From: Silvimonas amylolytica
GTDB lineage: Bacteria; Pseudomonadota; Gammaproteobacteria; Burkholderiales; Chitinibacteraceae
Direction of reading: 5' to 3'
Length of the DNA: 64,000 nt
Assembly: GCF_014645555.1 (NCBI RefSeq)
Contig: NZ_BMLY01000001.1
Location: 639,939-703,938, forward strand
Below the pieces are notes generated by a model. The model saw nothing but the letters and a program-made list of their open reading frames with translations. It was not told the origin of the DNA and did no database searches. Each line of letters begins with the position of its first letter. Positions within the stretch are counted from its first letter, which is position 1. Below are positions 9,031 through 18,298 of the stretch, in pieces. The position numbers and the translations under genes were made by a program.

Positions 9031-9558
9031 ATGACCACCGTCGTGACTCATGCCATCGTCGCTGCAACCCTGGTGCGATTTCTCCCCCGACCCTGGCGTT
9101 CACCTGCTCTCTACGTGCTGGCCATGCTGGGTAGCATGGCACCGGATCTTGACACGATCGGTCTCAAGTTTGGCATTGCATATGACAGCCCCTACGGCCA
9201 TCGTGGCGCCACGCATTCGCTGCTGTTTGCCGCTGTGCTGGGTGGCGTGATGGCATGGTGGCTGGCTCGCAAACAAGGCGCACTTGCGCGTCACTGGATG
9301 ATCCTTACTGCTTGCGTATTCACGCATCCGGTCATGGATGCCCTCACCAACGGCGGTCGCGGGGTAGCGTTTCTCTGGCCACTTAGCGATGATCGCTTTT
9401 TCTTCCCACTGCATCCCATCCTGGTTTCGCCAATCGGTGCGCGTTTCTTCTCTGAACGCGGGGTGATGACACTGGAAAGCGAGTTAGTCTGGGTGTGGGC
9501 ACCCTGCATTGTTGTATGGCTGGTTTTAGCGCTTTGGTCAGCCCGCAAACGCCGTTAA
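9031..9558 (+). CDS. YdjM/DUF457-family membrane-bound metal-dependent hydrolase
   Basis: The protein has about 175 residues and several membrane helices. It has the metal-site pattern of the family: an early THAIVAA, GSMAPDLD and the later HRGATHSLLF. The family is annotated as membrane-bound metal-dependent hydrolase, with no settled substrate; the E. coli member YdjM is LexA-regulated. No LexA-type palindrome was seen just upstream here. The ATG at 9031 has CGGAGA upstream. Confidence 0.8.
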   Translation: MTTVVTHAIVAATLVRFLPRPWRSPALYVLAMLGSMAPDLDTIGLKFGIAYDSPYGHRGATHSLLFAAVLGGVMAWWLARKQGALARHWMILTACVFTHPVMDALTNGGRGVAFLWPLSDDRFFFPLHPILVSPIGARFFSERGVMTLESELVWVWAPCIVVWLVLALWSARKRR

Positions 9559-9591
9559 AATCCAGTATCCAACCCAACATCTCGCCGACGC

Positions 9592-10110
9592 ATGATGACC
9601 AACGCCGCAGTCCGTCTTCTGGCGCAATACAATCGCTGGATGAATGAACGCCTGTATGCCGCAGCAGAGGTGCTGGGCGAGGAATTGCGCACCGCAGACC
9701 GGGGTGCGTTTTTTGGTTCTGTGCATGGCACGCTGGATCATCTGGTGCGCGGTGACATGAACTGGCTAGCGCGCTTTGAGAACCAGCCCTTACCCGATTT
9801 CGGACCTGGGCCATTGGTTTGCCCGACATGGGAAGCGCTCGTTGCCTTGCGTCAGCAAACCGACAACCGCATTGATGCCTGGGCTGCCCACGTGAGCGAT
9901 GAGTGGCTCGCAGCCCCTTTTAGCTGGTACAGCGCCATGTACAACCAACAGATGAACATGCCGGCGTGGATTGCTGTCAGTCATTTTTTTAATCACCAGA
10001 CGCATCATCGAGGCCAGGTCACCACCTTGCTCTCGCAACTGGGCATGGATATTGGTATCACCGACCTACCCATGATGCCGTCTCTCAACAACAACGTTGC
10101 ACCGGCCTGA
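9592..10110 (+). CDS. DinB-family putative metal-dependent protein
   Basis: The protein has 172 residues and is a four-helix-bundle DinB/YfiT-type protein. Likely metal-binding histidines are at about 45 (TLDHL) and in NHQTHHRGQ near 130-138. Members include thiol S-transferases and damage-inducible proteins of unknown role. The start is the first of two adjacent ATGs. The gene stands between two unrelated short genes on the same strand. Confidence 0.82.
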   Translation: MMTNAAVRLLAQYNRWMNERLYAAAEVLGEELRTADRGAFFGSVHGTLDHLVRGDMNWLARFENQPLPDFGPGPLVCPTWEALVALRQQTDNRIDAWAAHVSDEWLAAPFSWYSAMYNQQMNMPAWIAVSHFFNHQTHHRGQVTTLLSQLGMDIGITDLPMMPSLNNNVAPA

Positions 10111-10150
10111 AGCCCGTTGCCACCTACATTGAAAACCGCAGGAGTACCAC

Positions 10151-10636
10151 ATGCCCTCTTTCGATATTGTTTCTGAAGTCAACGACGTGGAAGTGCGCAA
10201 TGCACTGGATCAGACCAACAAGGAAGTCGGCACACGCTTTGATTTCAAAGGCTCTGACGCCCGTGTCGAGCAAGCCGAAAAAGTCCTGACCATTTTTGCC
10301 GACAATGATTTCCAACTGGAACAGGTCAAAGACATCCTGACCGCCAAACTGACCAAACGCGGTGTCGATATCCGCTGCCTGGATGAGGCCAAGAGTGAGA
10401 AAGTCTCTGGCAACAAGGTCAAGCAAGCCATTACCGTGCGCACCGGCATCAGCGGTGACGAGGCCAAGAAAATCGTCAAGCTGATCAAAGACTCCAAGCT
10501 CAAGGTGCAAGCCGCCATCCAGGGTGATGAGGTCCGTGTCTCTGGCACCAAGCGCGATACGCTGCAAGAAGCGATCGCGGTGATCCGCAAACAAGTGACC
10601 GACTACCCGGTACAGTTTCAGAACTTTCGCGATTGA
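10151..10636 (+). CDS. yajQ: YajQ-family nucleotide/c-di-GMP-binding protein
   Basis: The protein has 161 residues. It begins [18 protein letters not shown], the conserved start of YajQ (UPF0234), and is collinear throughout, ending [11 protein letters not shown]. YajQ-like proteins bind c-di-GMP in Xanthomonas and affect gene expression; in other species the ligand is less certain. A GGAGTACC ribosome binding site is present. Confidence 0.93.
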   Translation: MPSFDIVSEVNDVEVRNALDQTNKEVGTRFDFKGSDARVEQAEKVLTIFADNDFQLEQVKDILTAKLTKRGVDIRCLDEAKSEKVSGNKVKQAITVRTGISGDEAKKIVKLIKDSKLKVQAAIQGDEVRVSGTKRDTLQEAIAVIRKQVTDYPVQFQNFRD

Positions 10637-10764
10637 ATGTGGTTGGGCAGCAATGCTGCCAAACCAATGCGCATTACCGCAATTGATTGATTAGCATCAA
10701 GATTCCGGATGCGACTCCGCGCCATGATCATGTCATTACATTCAAGCATGGCAGGAGTCACATC

Positions 10765-10947
10765 ATGGAAAACTCCCCCTGGGAAGCCTTGTTCTTTTCT
10801 GATATTGGCCTGTTGAGCCTGTTCACTATTGGCTTTGTGCTGGTCATGGCGGTGTATATTTTTCTGTTTGTTCGTCGCAATGTGATGAATGCTGTTGACC
10901 CGGAAACCATCCAGCAAAAAGATAAGCACACCCCGCTTCACTCATGA
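10765..10947 (+). CDS. DUF3149 small membrane protein
   Basis: The protein has 60 residues. A conserved LFFSDIGLLSL segment leads into one membrane helix (about 16-36) with positive residues after it. This fits DUF3149, a small single-pass inner-membrane family of unknown function in betaproteobacteria. The start at 10765 has CAGGAG upstream; longer readings from 10687 lack that. A strong bidirectional terminator follows. Confidence 0.75.
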   Translation: MENSPWEALFFSDIGLLSLFTIGFVLVMAVYIFLFVRRNVMNAVDPETIQQKDKHTPLHS

Positions 10948-10963
10948 TGCGTAGCACGCAAAC

Positions 10964-10993
10964 AAAAAGACCGGCCTCAAGCCGGTCTTTTTG
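10964..10993. terminator. Bidirectional intrinsic terminator
   Basis: A-run, GACCGGC / GCCGGTC stem and T-run stand between convergent genes (DUF3149 gene and the GT39-type transferase). Confidence 0.9.
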
Positions 10994-11013
10994 TTTGCGC
11001 ATCTCCCCAACAC

Positions 11014-12663
11014 CTAGCGGGCAGCGACAGAACGCGTTTTGTCGAGCAAATAAAAATGTTCGTGCCGCTCACCTGGCCGTGCGCCATCCCACAGCACCAT
11101 CGACCCCGGCGGTGGATCACCCGCCACCAACTGCAGTCGGCAATTGGTCACGTCACGCCGTTGCAATGGCATATGCGAAAAATAATCTACCGATGCGGCC
11201 ATGGAGTCTGACACCAACGAGCCATCAATACACCCAGCCGGCTGTTTGTTCACAGCCATCTGCAGACTCTCGACGACAGTACGGTAGCTCTTGGAGGCAT
11301 CCAGCCAGGGCTGCCACAAGCCCATCAGCGCGCCCCACAGCAATGTGACACCACAAGCCCAGTTGGTGATAGCCAATCGACCAAGCGGCCGTTTGCGCAG
11401 CAGTACCCAGCACCAGGTGGCAGAGATCGCCAGCGTGAACAGCACACCGCCCCAGACCACATGCGGGTGCCACGACGGGCTCGCCTCTGCCAGCGTCCTG
11501 GCCCACGTCGCTGGAGCCCCCGACGTCAACACAATCCACGCGCACCACAAGAGGAAGGTCCCCACCCCGAACGTCATGATGCCAAACCAGTTCAGCGCGG
11601 CCGCCGCGCCACGTTGCAAGCGGTCGATACCGCTCGTGGTCAGCAAGGATAACGTGGGCAACACCAGCAGCAATGCCGACTCGCCAATCAAGTCACCGGC
11701 CAGCGATAACCAGATCGAATTGAGCACCAGCACCACAATCGGCAAGGTAAGTTTAGGGTGAGCCAGTTGTGAACGATTGGACCAAATCCCCCAAACACCC
11801 AGAGGCAACACTGGCCAGGCAAACCACAGCACGATGGAAAAGTAGAACCCAAACGAATGAAAAGGCTGCCAGGACGCCAGGCCACCAAAGGCACCAAATG
11901 CGTAGTAATCCAGCCAGATACGGAAAGCTTCCGGATTGGTGTGATAGAGATCACCCACCCACATCAACCCGAGTGGCACTGCAGTCACCAAAGCAGTGAG
12001 CAACGTCGCCAGATACCAGGCCCTGCGCCAAGGCCTGAACCCAAGCAAGGCCACGGCAGTGACAAAACTCAGCAAGAACTCGCCCCAGGAGGCTCCCAAC
12101 AGCAACATCAGCCAAGAGAGACCCAGCAACAGCCCACCCTGTACCGGCTGCCGCAATGCCCATGCCAGCGCGTAGAGCTGCCAGCTAAAGCCAGCCAGCA
12201 CGATCACCTGTGGTGCCAGATGGTGGCCCCAGATAATGAGCCCAATGCTGCCTATCAGCGCCATGACGGCCACGCGCCCCTGGCGACGCCCATACAGTTC
12301 ACGTCCCGCCAGCCCGAGGCCCCACATCGCCAACGCCATCCACGCACCAGTAGCCAGACGTGCCGCATCATGCACCGCCATACCCAGGTGAGACAAAGGC
12401 CACGCAAACAGGCAGGCAGACCAGTAATACAAGGGACCGTACAAGAGGTAAGGATTGTCGCCCCACCATGGCAGGGCCCAATGCTGCCCTTCCACGTAGT
12501 GCTTGATCACCGCAGCGGTTTCAAGCTCCGCAGGCTTCCACGGATCATGCCCGATCAAGCCTGGCAGCAGCCATACAAGACAAAGCAACAGCAACATCCA
12601 GGGGCGCTGACCCGGTGGGAGTGGCGGCTGCTCGCGTTCGGTTTCTGGGACGTAGGTAAGCAT
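11014..12663 (-). CDS. GT39/ArnT-like membrane glycosyltransferase
   Basis: The protein has 549 residues with about a dozen membrane helices. Its first periplasmic loop carries the acidic GHDPWKPAE motif of GT-C enzymes (ArnT/PMT type, about residues 38-46). Such enzymes move a sugar from a lipid-phosphate carrier to lipid A, protein or glycan on the outer face of the inner membrane. No arn genes or polyprenyl-phosphate transferase lie nearby, so donor and acceptor are unknown. It is a single gene bounded by terminators. Confidence 0.8.
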   Translation of the reverse strand: MLTYVPETEREQPPLPPGQRPWMLLLLCLVWLLPGLIGHDPWKPAELETAAVIKHYVEGQHWALPWWGDNPYLLYGPLYYWSACLFAWPLSHLGMAVHDAARLATGAWMALAMWGLGLAGRELYGRRQGRVAVMALIGSIGLIIWGHHLAPQVIVLAGFSWQLYALAWALRQPVQGGLLLGLSWLMLLLGASWGEFLLSFVTAVALLGFRPWRRAWYLATLLTALVTAVPLGLMWVGDLYHTNPEAFRIWLDYYAFGAFGGLASWQPFHSFGFYFSIVLWFAWPVLPLGVWGIWSNRSQLAHPKLTLPIVVLVLNSIWLSLAGDLIGESALLLVLPTLSLLTTSGIDRLQRGAAAALNWFGIMTFGVGTFLLWCAWIVLTSGAPATWARTLAEASPSWHPHVVWGGVLFTLAISATWCWVLLRKRPLGRLAITNWACGVTLLWGALMGLWQPWLDASKSYRTVVESLQMAVNKQPAGCIDGSLVSDSMAASVDYFSHMPLQRRDVTNCRLQLVAGDPPPGSMVLWDGARPGERHEHFYLLDKTRSVAAR

Positions 12664-12703
12664 GCGGGGATTTTAACTGGCAAAGCGCGGGGAGGACAGA
12701 AAC

Positions 12704-12734
12704 AAAAAAGGCAGCCTCGAAAGCTGCCTTTTTT
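12704..12734. terminator. Bidirectional intrinsic terminator after rpmE
   Basis: AAAAAAGGCAGC pairs with GCTGCCTTTTTT over a 7-base loop. On the minus strand it follows rpmE and precedes the transferase gene. Confidence 0.9.
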
Positions 12735-12760
12735 GCGATACACACAACAGCAGAGCCAGA

Positions 12761-13027
12761 TTAGCCCTTGTTGCTGGTGTACATGCCGTACTTCTGACGG
12801 AATTTCTCGACGCGACCAGCGGTGTCCAGCACCTTTTGCTTGCCGGTGTAGAACGGGTGCGATTCGGACGACACGTCCAGACGCACAACCGGATATTCCT
12901 TGCCGTCAGTCCACTTCATGGTTTCGCCGCCACGAGCGGTCATGGTGGAACGGGTCAGAAACTTGAAATCAACGCTGGCGTCGAAGAAGATAACTTGCTT
13001 GTAATCGGGATGGATACCGTCTTTCAT
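12761..13027 (-). CDS. rpmE2: 50S ribosomal protein L31 type B
   Basis: The protein has 88 residues and begins [16 protein letters not shown]. It lacks the CxxC zinc ligands of the zinc-binding L31 and has the longer C-terminal part with [13 protein letters not shown], so it is the type B, zinc-independent form. The ATG at 13027 has AGGAAA upstream; a longer reading to 13369 has no support. It sits downstream of rho with a hairpin between. Confidence 0.95.
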   Translation of the reverse strand: MKDGIHPDYKQVIFFDASVDFKFLTRSTMTARGGETMKWTDGKEYPVVRLDVSSESHPFYTGKQKVLDTAGRVEKFRQKYGMYTSNKG

Positions 13028-13213
13028 TTCGCTTTTCCTTTGCATGAGCGCGTCGGGGTTGTGCCGACGCAAAACGCGCATTATGTCAGTACCGCCCGCC
13101 CACCGCAAGGAAAACCACGGTAAAACAGGCAGAAAAAGAGACCAAATGCGCAAATGACTCAACGCTTTGGCGGTCAAACCACAAAAACCACCCCATGACA
13201 CACCAGAAACGAC

Positions 13214-13237
13214 AAACCGGCGCCGCAGCGCCGGTTT
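13214..13237 (-). terminator. GC-rich hairpin after rho
   Basis: AAACCGGCGC pairs perfectly with GCGCCGGTTT over a four-base loop, 47 bases past the rho stop. The following T content is poor, so it may be a weak terminator or a 3'-end stabiliser. Confidence 0.5.
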
Positions 13238-13283
13238 GGACAAGACAATCAAAACACTTTGATCCTCTTCAACTGCATGGTCA

Positions 13284-14540
13284 TTAACGACGCATGGAGT
13301 CAAAGAAATTGGAGTTGTTTTTGGTTGCCTTGATCTTGTCTTGCAGGAATTCCATCGCCTCCAGATCATCCATCGGATACAGCAACTTGCGCAGTACCCA
13401 GATCTTTTGCAGTTGTTCCGACGGAATCAGCAATTCTTCACGGCGGGTACTGGAACGATTGATGTTAATCGCCGGGAACAGACGTTTTTCTGCCATGCGA
13501 CGATCAAGGTGGATTTCCATGTTACCGGTACCCTTGAATTCTTCGTAGATCACGTCATCCATACGAGAACCGGTGTCGATCAATGCGGTGGCGATAATGG
13601 TCAGGCTACCGCCTTCCTCAATATTGCGGGCCGCGCCAAAGAAACGCTTGGGGCGTTGCAGGGCATTGGCGTCCACACCACCCGTCAGCACCTTGCCAGA
13701 AGCCGGCACGACGGTGTTGTAGGCACGGGCCAGACGTGTGATGGAGTCCAGCAAAATCACGACGTCTTTCTTGTGTTCAACCAGGCGCTTGGCCTTTTCG
13801 ATCACCATTTCGGCCACTTGCACATGGCGAGTGGCTGGTTCGTCAAAGGTAGAGGAAACAACCTCACCCTTCACCGACCGCAGCATTTCGGTCACTTCTT
13901 CCGGACGCTCATCAATCAACAGTACGATCAGCATCACATCCGGGTGGTTGGCGGTGATCGCGTGCGCAATATTCTGCAGCATCACGGTCTTGCCGGATTT
14001 CGGAGGGGCCACCAGCAACGCGCGCTGGCCACAGCCGATCGGGGCAATCAGATCAATGATACGACCAGTAACATTCTCTTCACCCTTGATGTCGCGCTCC
14101 AGCTGCAGGCGGCGCGTGGGGAACAGCGGTGTCAGGTTTTCAAACAGAATCTTGTGCTTGGCGTTTTCCGGCGGTTCGCCGTTGACTTTGTCGACCTTCA
14201 CAAGCGCAAAGTAACGTTCACCATCTTTGGGTGTACGGATCTCGCCTTCGACGGTATCGCCAGTGTGCAGATTAAAGCGACGAATTTGCGATGGGCTGAC
14301 ATAAATGTCATCCGGGCCGGCCAGATAAGAAGTATCCGGGCTACGCAGGAAACCAAAGCCGTCAGGCAGCACTTCAAGCGTGCCATCGCCAAAAATACTT
14401 TCGCCCTTTCTCCCCTGGTTTTTCAGCAGCGCAAAGATCAGGTCCTGCTTGCGCAAGCGGCTAGCGCCTTCAATTTCGTTGGCGATTGCCATCTCGACAA
14501 GTTCTGAGACGTGGTGATGTTTTAGATCGGACAAATGCAT
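13284..14540 (-). CDS. rho: Transcription termination factor Rho
   Basis: The protein has 418 residues, the family's usual length. It has an N-terminal helical cap, the RNA-binding OSB fold with GFGFLRSP (about 61-68), the Walker A APPKSGKT and the Walker B region ending LLIDERPEE. Rho is a hexameric RNA translocase that ends transcription of untranslated RNA. It is transcribed on its own, downstream of trxA in the common proteobacterial order. The 234-base leader contains a long hairpin at 14694-14727. Confidence 0.97.
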   Translation of the reverse strand: MHLSDLKHHHVSELVEMAIANEIEGASRLRKQDLIFALLKNQGRKGESIFGDGTLEVLPDGFGFLRSPDTSYLAGPDDIYVSPSQIRRFNLHTGDTVEGEIRTPKDGERYFALVKVDKVNGEPPENAKHKILFENLTPLFPTRRLQLERDIKGEENVTGRIIDLIAPIGCGQRALLVAPPKSGKTVMLQNIAHAITANHPDVMLIVLLIDERPEEVTEMLRSVKGEVVSSTFDEPATRHVQVAEMVIEKAKRLVEHKKDVVILLDSITRLARAYNTVVPASGKVLTGGVDANALQRPKRFFGAARNIEEGGSLTIIATALIDTGSRMDDVIYEEFKGTGNMEIHLDRRMAEKRLFPAININRSSTRREELLIPSEQLQKIWVLRKLLYPMDDLEAMEFLQDKIKATKNNSNFFDSMRR

Positions 14541-14693
14541 GCGATTGGGCCGTTGCTATGTAGCAATTAAGAAAAATATATAAAGGGGAATAAGAAGAGA
14601 CGTACTGATATATACGAATGGCGCAATGGCAGAAGGACTCTGGCATGCGCAGTAAACGCCGTAAGGGTATATGGCGCAAACTTGCACTGTCAA

Positions 14694-14727
14694 GCAACCA
14701 GCGACACAAGGTGGTCGCTGGTGTTGC
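14694..14727. repeat. Long hairpin in the trxA-rho gap
   Basis: GCAACCAGCGAC pairs with GTCGCTGGTGTTGC with one bulge over an 8-base loop. It could be a trxA terminator without a good T-run or part of the rho leader, where autoregulation occurs in other bacteria. A second short GC hairpin lies at about 14744-14766. Confidence 0.45.
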
Positions 14728-14774
14728 GTGTTCAATACGCAATGGGCCGGTAAATACCCCGGCCCGGCAACAAC

Positions 14775-15101
14775 TTACAGGTTGCTGTCAAGGAAAGCGG
14801 TCAGTTGGGACTTGGACAGTGCACCAACCTTGGTCGCCTTCACTTCACCATTCTGGAACAACATCAGCGTCGGGATGCCGCGGATACCATACTTCGGCGG
14901 GGTGCCCTGATTTTCATCAATATTAAGCTTGGCAACCTTGAGCTTGCCTGCGTATTCGCCGGCCACTTCGTCCAGGATCGGGGCGATCATCTTGCACGGA
15001 CCACACCATTCGGCCCAGTAATCGACCAGAACGGGGGTTTGCGATTTCAACACTTCAGCGTCAAACGACGCGTCGGTTACGTAAGAGATGTGCTCGCTCA
15101 T
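14775..15101 (-). CDS. trxA: Thioredoxin 1
   Basis: The protein has 108 residues with the active site WCGPC at C33 and C36. It reduces disulfides in cytoplasmic enzymes, including ribonucleotide reductase (nrdA/nrdB lie at the other end of this window). The ATG has a GGAGA sequence upstream. The gene is followed by rho in the same orientation. The 213-base gap upstream to radA holds its promoter. Confidence 0.97.
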   Translation of the reverse strand: MSEHISYVTDASFDAEVLKSQTPVLVDYWAEWCGPCKMIAPILDEVAGEYAGKLKVAKLNIDENQGTPPKYGIRGIPTLMLFQNGEVKATKVGALSKSQLTAFLDSNL

Positions 15102-15314
15102 AAGATTCTCCAGGCAATGCGGGTAACGGTGCGATATCTAAAAAACGGACTACCGGCCGCAAAGCAACCGGTTCATTGGCGACTATGCTAACGGATGCTG
15201 TCACAAAATCCCAATCAATTTGACCGGTCCGCTCGATACAAAAATACTATGGGGCCGCAATGGACGATTTCAAGCGCCCTTCCCGGCCACTTCGCTGTCA
15301 CATTTTTCACAACT

Positions 15315-16667
15315 CTACAGCGCGGCACCTACCGCGTCTGACAAACGCTCCACTGCTGTCACTGTCATCCCCTCTATGGGCTGACGCGGCCGGTTGGCAT
15401 GCGGCACGATGGCGTGCGTGAAGCCCAGCTTGGCGGCTTCCCGCAAGCGCTCTTGCCCACGCTGGACCGGGCGCACTTCACCCGCCAGACCCACCTCCCC
15501 AAAAATCACCAGCTTTTCGGGCAGCGGGCGGTCTTTCAGTGACGACACAATCGCCAGCAAAATAGCCAGATCCGCAGCGGGCTCGTTGATCCGCACACCA
15601 CCCACGGCGTTAATGAATACATCCTGGTCAAAGACGGCAATGCCGGCATGCCGATGTAACACCGCCAGCAACAAAGCCAGCCGGTTCTGTTCAATCCCGA
15701 CGCCAAGGCGTTTGGGTTGCGGCGCGTGGGTATCGTCGACCAGCGCCTGGATTTCCACCAGCATGGGCCGTGTGCCTTCCTGCGTGACCAATACACAAGA
15801 ACCCGGCACCGGCTCACGATGCTGACTCAAGAACAAGGCGGAGGGATTGGTCACCTCTTTCAGGCCTCGATCAGTCATGGCAAAGACACCCAGTTCATTC
15901 ACCGCGCCAAAACGGTTTTTGATCGCCCGGATCAACCGGAAGCTGGAATGGGTATCGCCCTCAAAATACAGCACGGCGTCGACAATATGTTCCAGCACAC
16001 GCGGGCCCGCCAACGCGCCCTCTTTGGTCACGTGCCCGACCAGCAAGATGCTGATCCCGCTGCGTTTGGCGGCGCGGGTTAATTGCGCCGAGCACTCCCG
16101 CACTTGCGCTACGCTCCCTGGCGCAGAGCTCAGCGCTTCTGAATACAGCGTCTGAATCGAGTCAATCACCACGACTTGTGGTTTTTCCCGCTCCAGCGTA
16201 ACCAGGATTTTTTCCAGATTGATTTCTGGCAGCAACCCCACCGGCGCGTTGGCCAACTGCAACCGGCGTGCCCGCAATGCAATCTGCTCGGCCGACTCTT
16301 CACCACTTACGTACAGCACACGCACGCCTGCAGACATTTGCGTAAGCGCTTGCAGCAACAAGGTGGATTTGCCAATCCCGGGGTCGCCCCCGATCAACAC
16401 CACGCCACCAGGAACCAGACCGCCACCCAGCACACGATCCAGTTCAGCCAGCGTGGTCGGCGTGCGCGGCAACTCAACGGCGTCGACATCCGACAATTGC
16501 CGGATGGCACCATCCGCAGCCAGCGATTGAAAACGCGCCGGTGCCGACGATTGCGCAACGGCTTCGGTCAGTGAATTCCAGTCGCCGCAATGCGGGCACT
16601 GACCCTGCCATTTGGGAGATGTACCGCCACAGGACTGACAGACGTATTGGGATTTGATTTTGCTCAT
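15315..16667 (-). CDS. radA: DNA repair protein RadA
   Basis: The protein has 450 residues. It has an N-terminal zinc finger (C10, C13, C24, C27), Walker A GGDPGIGKST, the RadA-specific KNRFG motif and a C-terminal Lon-like domain. RadA is a RecA-related ATPase that drives branch migration during recombination. The start MSKIKSQYVC at 16667 is family standard; an upstream extension to 16715 is rejected. The gene is single, with the flagellar cluster terminator just upstream. Confidence 0.96.
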   Translation of the reverse strand: MSKIKSQYVCQSCGGTSPKWQGQCPHCGDWNSLTEAVAQSSAPARFQSLAADGAIRQLSDVDAVELPRTPTTLAELDRVLGGGLVPGGVVLIGGDPGIGKSTLLLQALTQMSAGVRVLYVSGEESAEQIALRARRLQLANAPVGLLPEINLEKILVTLEREKPQVVVIDSIQTLYSEALSSAPGSVAQVRECSAQLTRAAKRSGISILLVGHVTKEGALAGPRVLEHIVDAVLYFEGDTHSSFRLIRAIKNRFGAVNELGVFAMTDRGLKEVTNPSALFLSQHREPVPGSCVLVTQEGTRPMLVEIQALVDDTHAPQPKRLGVGIEQNRLALLLAVLHRHAGIAVFDQDVFINAVGGVRINEPAADLAILLAIVSSLKDRPLPEKLVIFGEVGLAGEVRPVQRGQERLREAAKLGFTHAIVPHANRPRQPIEGMTVTAVERLSDAVGAAL

Positions 16668-16713
16668 GGACGTATTAGAACATGCCGCCCGGCAGGGCCG
16701 CAGGTACAAAAAC

Positions 16714-16741
16714 AAAAACGGGTCCCGAAGAACCCGTTTTT
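16714..16741 (-). terminator. Intrinsic terminator after flgL
   Basis: AAAAACGGGT pairs with ACCCGTTTTT. It ends the flgK-flgL transcript before radA. Confidence 0.85.
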
Positions 16742-16782
16742 CCCTTGTACGCCCTCTGGGTGATCAGAGGGTTCCTGGGTGA

Positions 16783-18162
16783 TCAGGAAATGTACTGGAA
16801 CAGACTCAACCCGGCCACTTTGGAGTACGTCTGCCGCGCAGCCTCCAAGGTGGTCTGATTTTGCGTAAAGTCGCTGATTGTCTTGGCATAATCCAGACCG
16901 TTCAAATCAGAAATCGTTGAGCTATACGCAAGGTTAAGGTTGGAATTGGTCGATTGTTGCTGGGTCGATTCTTTTTGCCATGCACCAATGCTGGCATTCA
17001 CTGTCACCACATTGTTCAGTGAGTTGCTCAGCGCTGAAATCACGCTGTTAAGCTGGTTCTGGAACGCAGCCTGCGCGGTGCCGGAGGTATCGGTCGCGTA
17101 GTTGGTCAACGCGCTCGAGAAATTCTTGATCGTGGTAAACAAGTCTTGATTGGTGCTGGCTGCTACATTAAAACTGTCGCCGGCCTTGGGCGTACCCGTC
17201 ATATTGATGCTGGCACCGAAGTTCCAGTTGGCGATCAGCGGCGTGGCCGGGTCGCCAGGTTGCTGCGACAACTGGATGTCACCGCCATCGTTGTACGTGC
17301 GCGGGTAGGCGCCGGTACGCGCACCAGACGCGGTGTAGTCGTAACCATCCAGCAAAGACTTGTTGTAGTTCGGGTTGGCCGTGCCGTTGGGCAGCGTCTG
17401 CAGGTTGTCGACGATGTCATACGTCACCGTAGGCGGCCCCGACGGGTCGGTCGTGTTGGGCTGCGTCTGGAAAACGATATTGAAATTCTGATCGTTGGTG
17501 GTGGAGTTCCACTGCGCCTTGTTCAGCACGGTACCCGCACCAATCAGACCGGTACCGGTATTGGTCGTGGCTGCGGTGTCGTTAAACGTGCCATTGCCGT
17601 TTTTGATCTGCTGGAACACTTGTGAGCCAGCCAGCGAGGTCGGCAAATCACGCGAGGCAGAAATCTGCACCTGCCGCTGACCCTGGTCACCGTTGTAAAC
17701 CACATTACCGAAACTGCTTTCGGTAAACGGTTTGACGTCACCTTTATAGCCAGAGAACAAATACTGCCCGCTCCCGTCAGTGGCATTGGCCAGCCCCAGC
17801 AATTGCTGGTAATTCCCCAGCAACTGCGAGTTGATGGCCGATTTGTCAGAACCGGTTTGCGAAGCATTCCCCGCCTCAATGGCCAGCGACTGGATATTCT
17901 GGATAGCGGTAATGATGGAGCTGATGTTCGAGCCTTGCAGCTGCAAAGCCGAATCCGCCGACTGGGCATTGGTGTTGTATTGCGTTGTCAAATCCTGCGC
18001 CTGAGTCACATTCAACAGGCGTGCGGAACCCACCGGATCATCCGCAGGCGTCAGGATTTTCCGACCCGTCGACAGCATTTGCTGCAGCTGGTTTTGCTGA
18101 TAGGTCAGGTTATCCAGATTCTGGGTGTTCAGATTGTAGATGGTGCTGGTTGCAATACGCAT
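16783..18162 (-). CDS. flgL: Flagellar hook-associated protein 3 (hook-filament junction)
   Basis: The protein has 459 residues. Flagellin-like terminal helices are clear: MRIATSTIYNLNTQNLDNL at the start and the coiled C-terminus with LEAARQTYSKVAGLSLFQYIS. FlgL joins the hook to the filament with FlgK. It is about 140 residues longer than the enterobacterial protein, the extra being a Thr/Asn/Gly-rich central region (about 190-340). The ATG at 18162 is chosen over an upstream ATG at 18222. It is the second gene of the flgKL unit. Confidence 0.93.
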   Translation of the reverse strand: MRIATSTIYNLNTQNLDNLTYQQNQLQQMLSTGRKILTPADDPVGSARLLNVTQAQDLTTQYNTNAQSADSALQLQGSNISSIITAIQNIQSLAIEAGNASQTGSDKSAINSQLLGNYQQLLGLANATDGSGQYLFSGYKGDVKPFTESSFGNVVYNGDQGQRQVQISASRDLPTSLAGSQVFQQIKNGNGTFNDTAATTNTGTGLIGAGTVLNKAQWNSTTNDQNFNIVFQTQPNTTDPSGPPTVTYDIVDNLQTLPNGTANPNYNKSLLDGYDYTASGARTGAYPRTYNDGGDIQLSQQPGDPATPLIANWNFGASINMTGTPKAGDSFNVAASTNQDLFTTIKNFSSALTNYATDTSGTAQAAFQNQLNSVISALSNSLNNVVTVNASIGAWQKESTQQQSTNSNLNLAYSSTISDLNGLDYAKTISDFTQNQTTLEAARQTYSKVAGLSLFQYIS

Positions 18163-18298
18163 GTTTCTAACCCCTGGCGCGGCGGGCCGGTGAATACACG
18201 ACGGCCCGTCTTTTTGCGACAACTGGTGCTGGCGGTAAGTTCTGCGCGCCGGCCATTACCGGCGCATCACTTCAGATATCGGCACGAATCGCCAAAAC

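Noticed and set aside
11857-12966. 369-residue plus-strand frame opposite the GT39-type transferase and L31
   Set aside because: His/Gln/Pro/Arg-rich antisense shadow crossing two real genes and a terminator.
13341-14507. 388-residue plus-strand frame opposite rho
   Set aside because: Antisense shadow of rho, rich in His/Gln/Arg as expected for a mirrored conserved gene.
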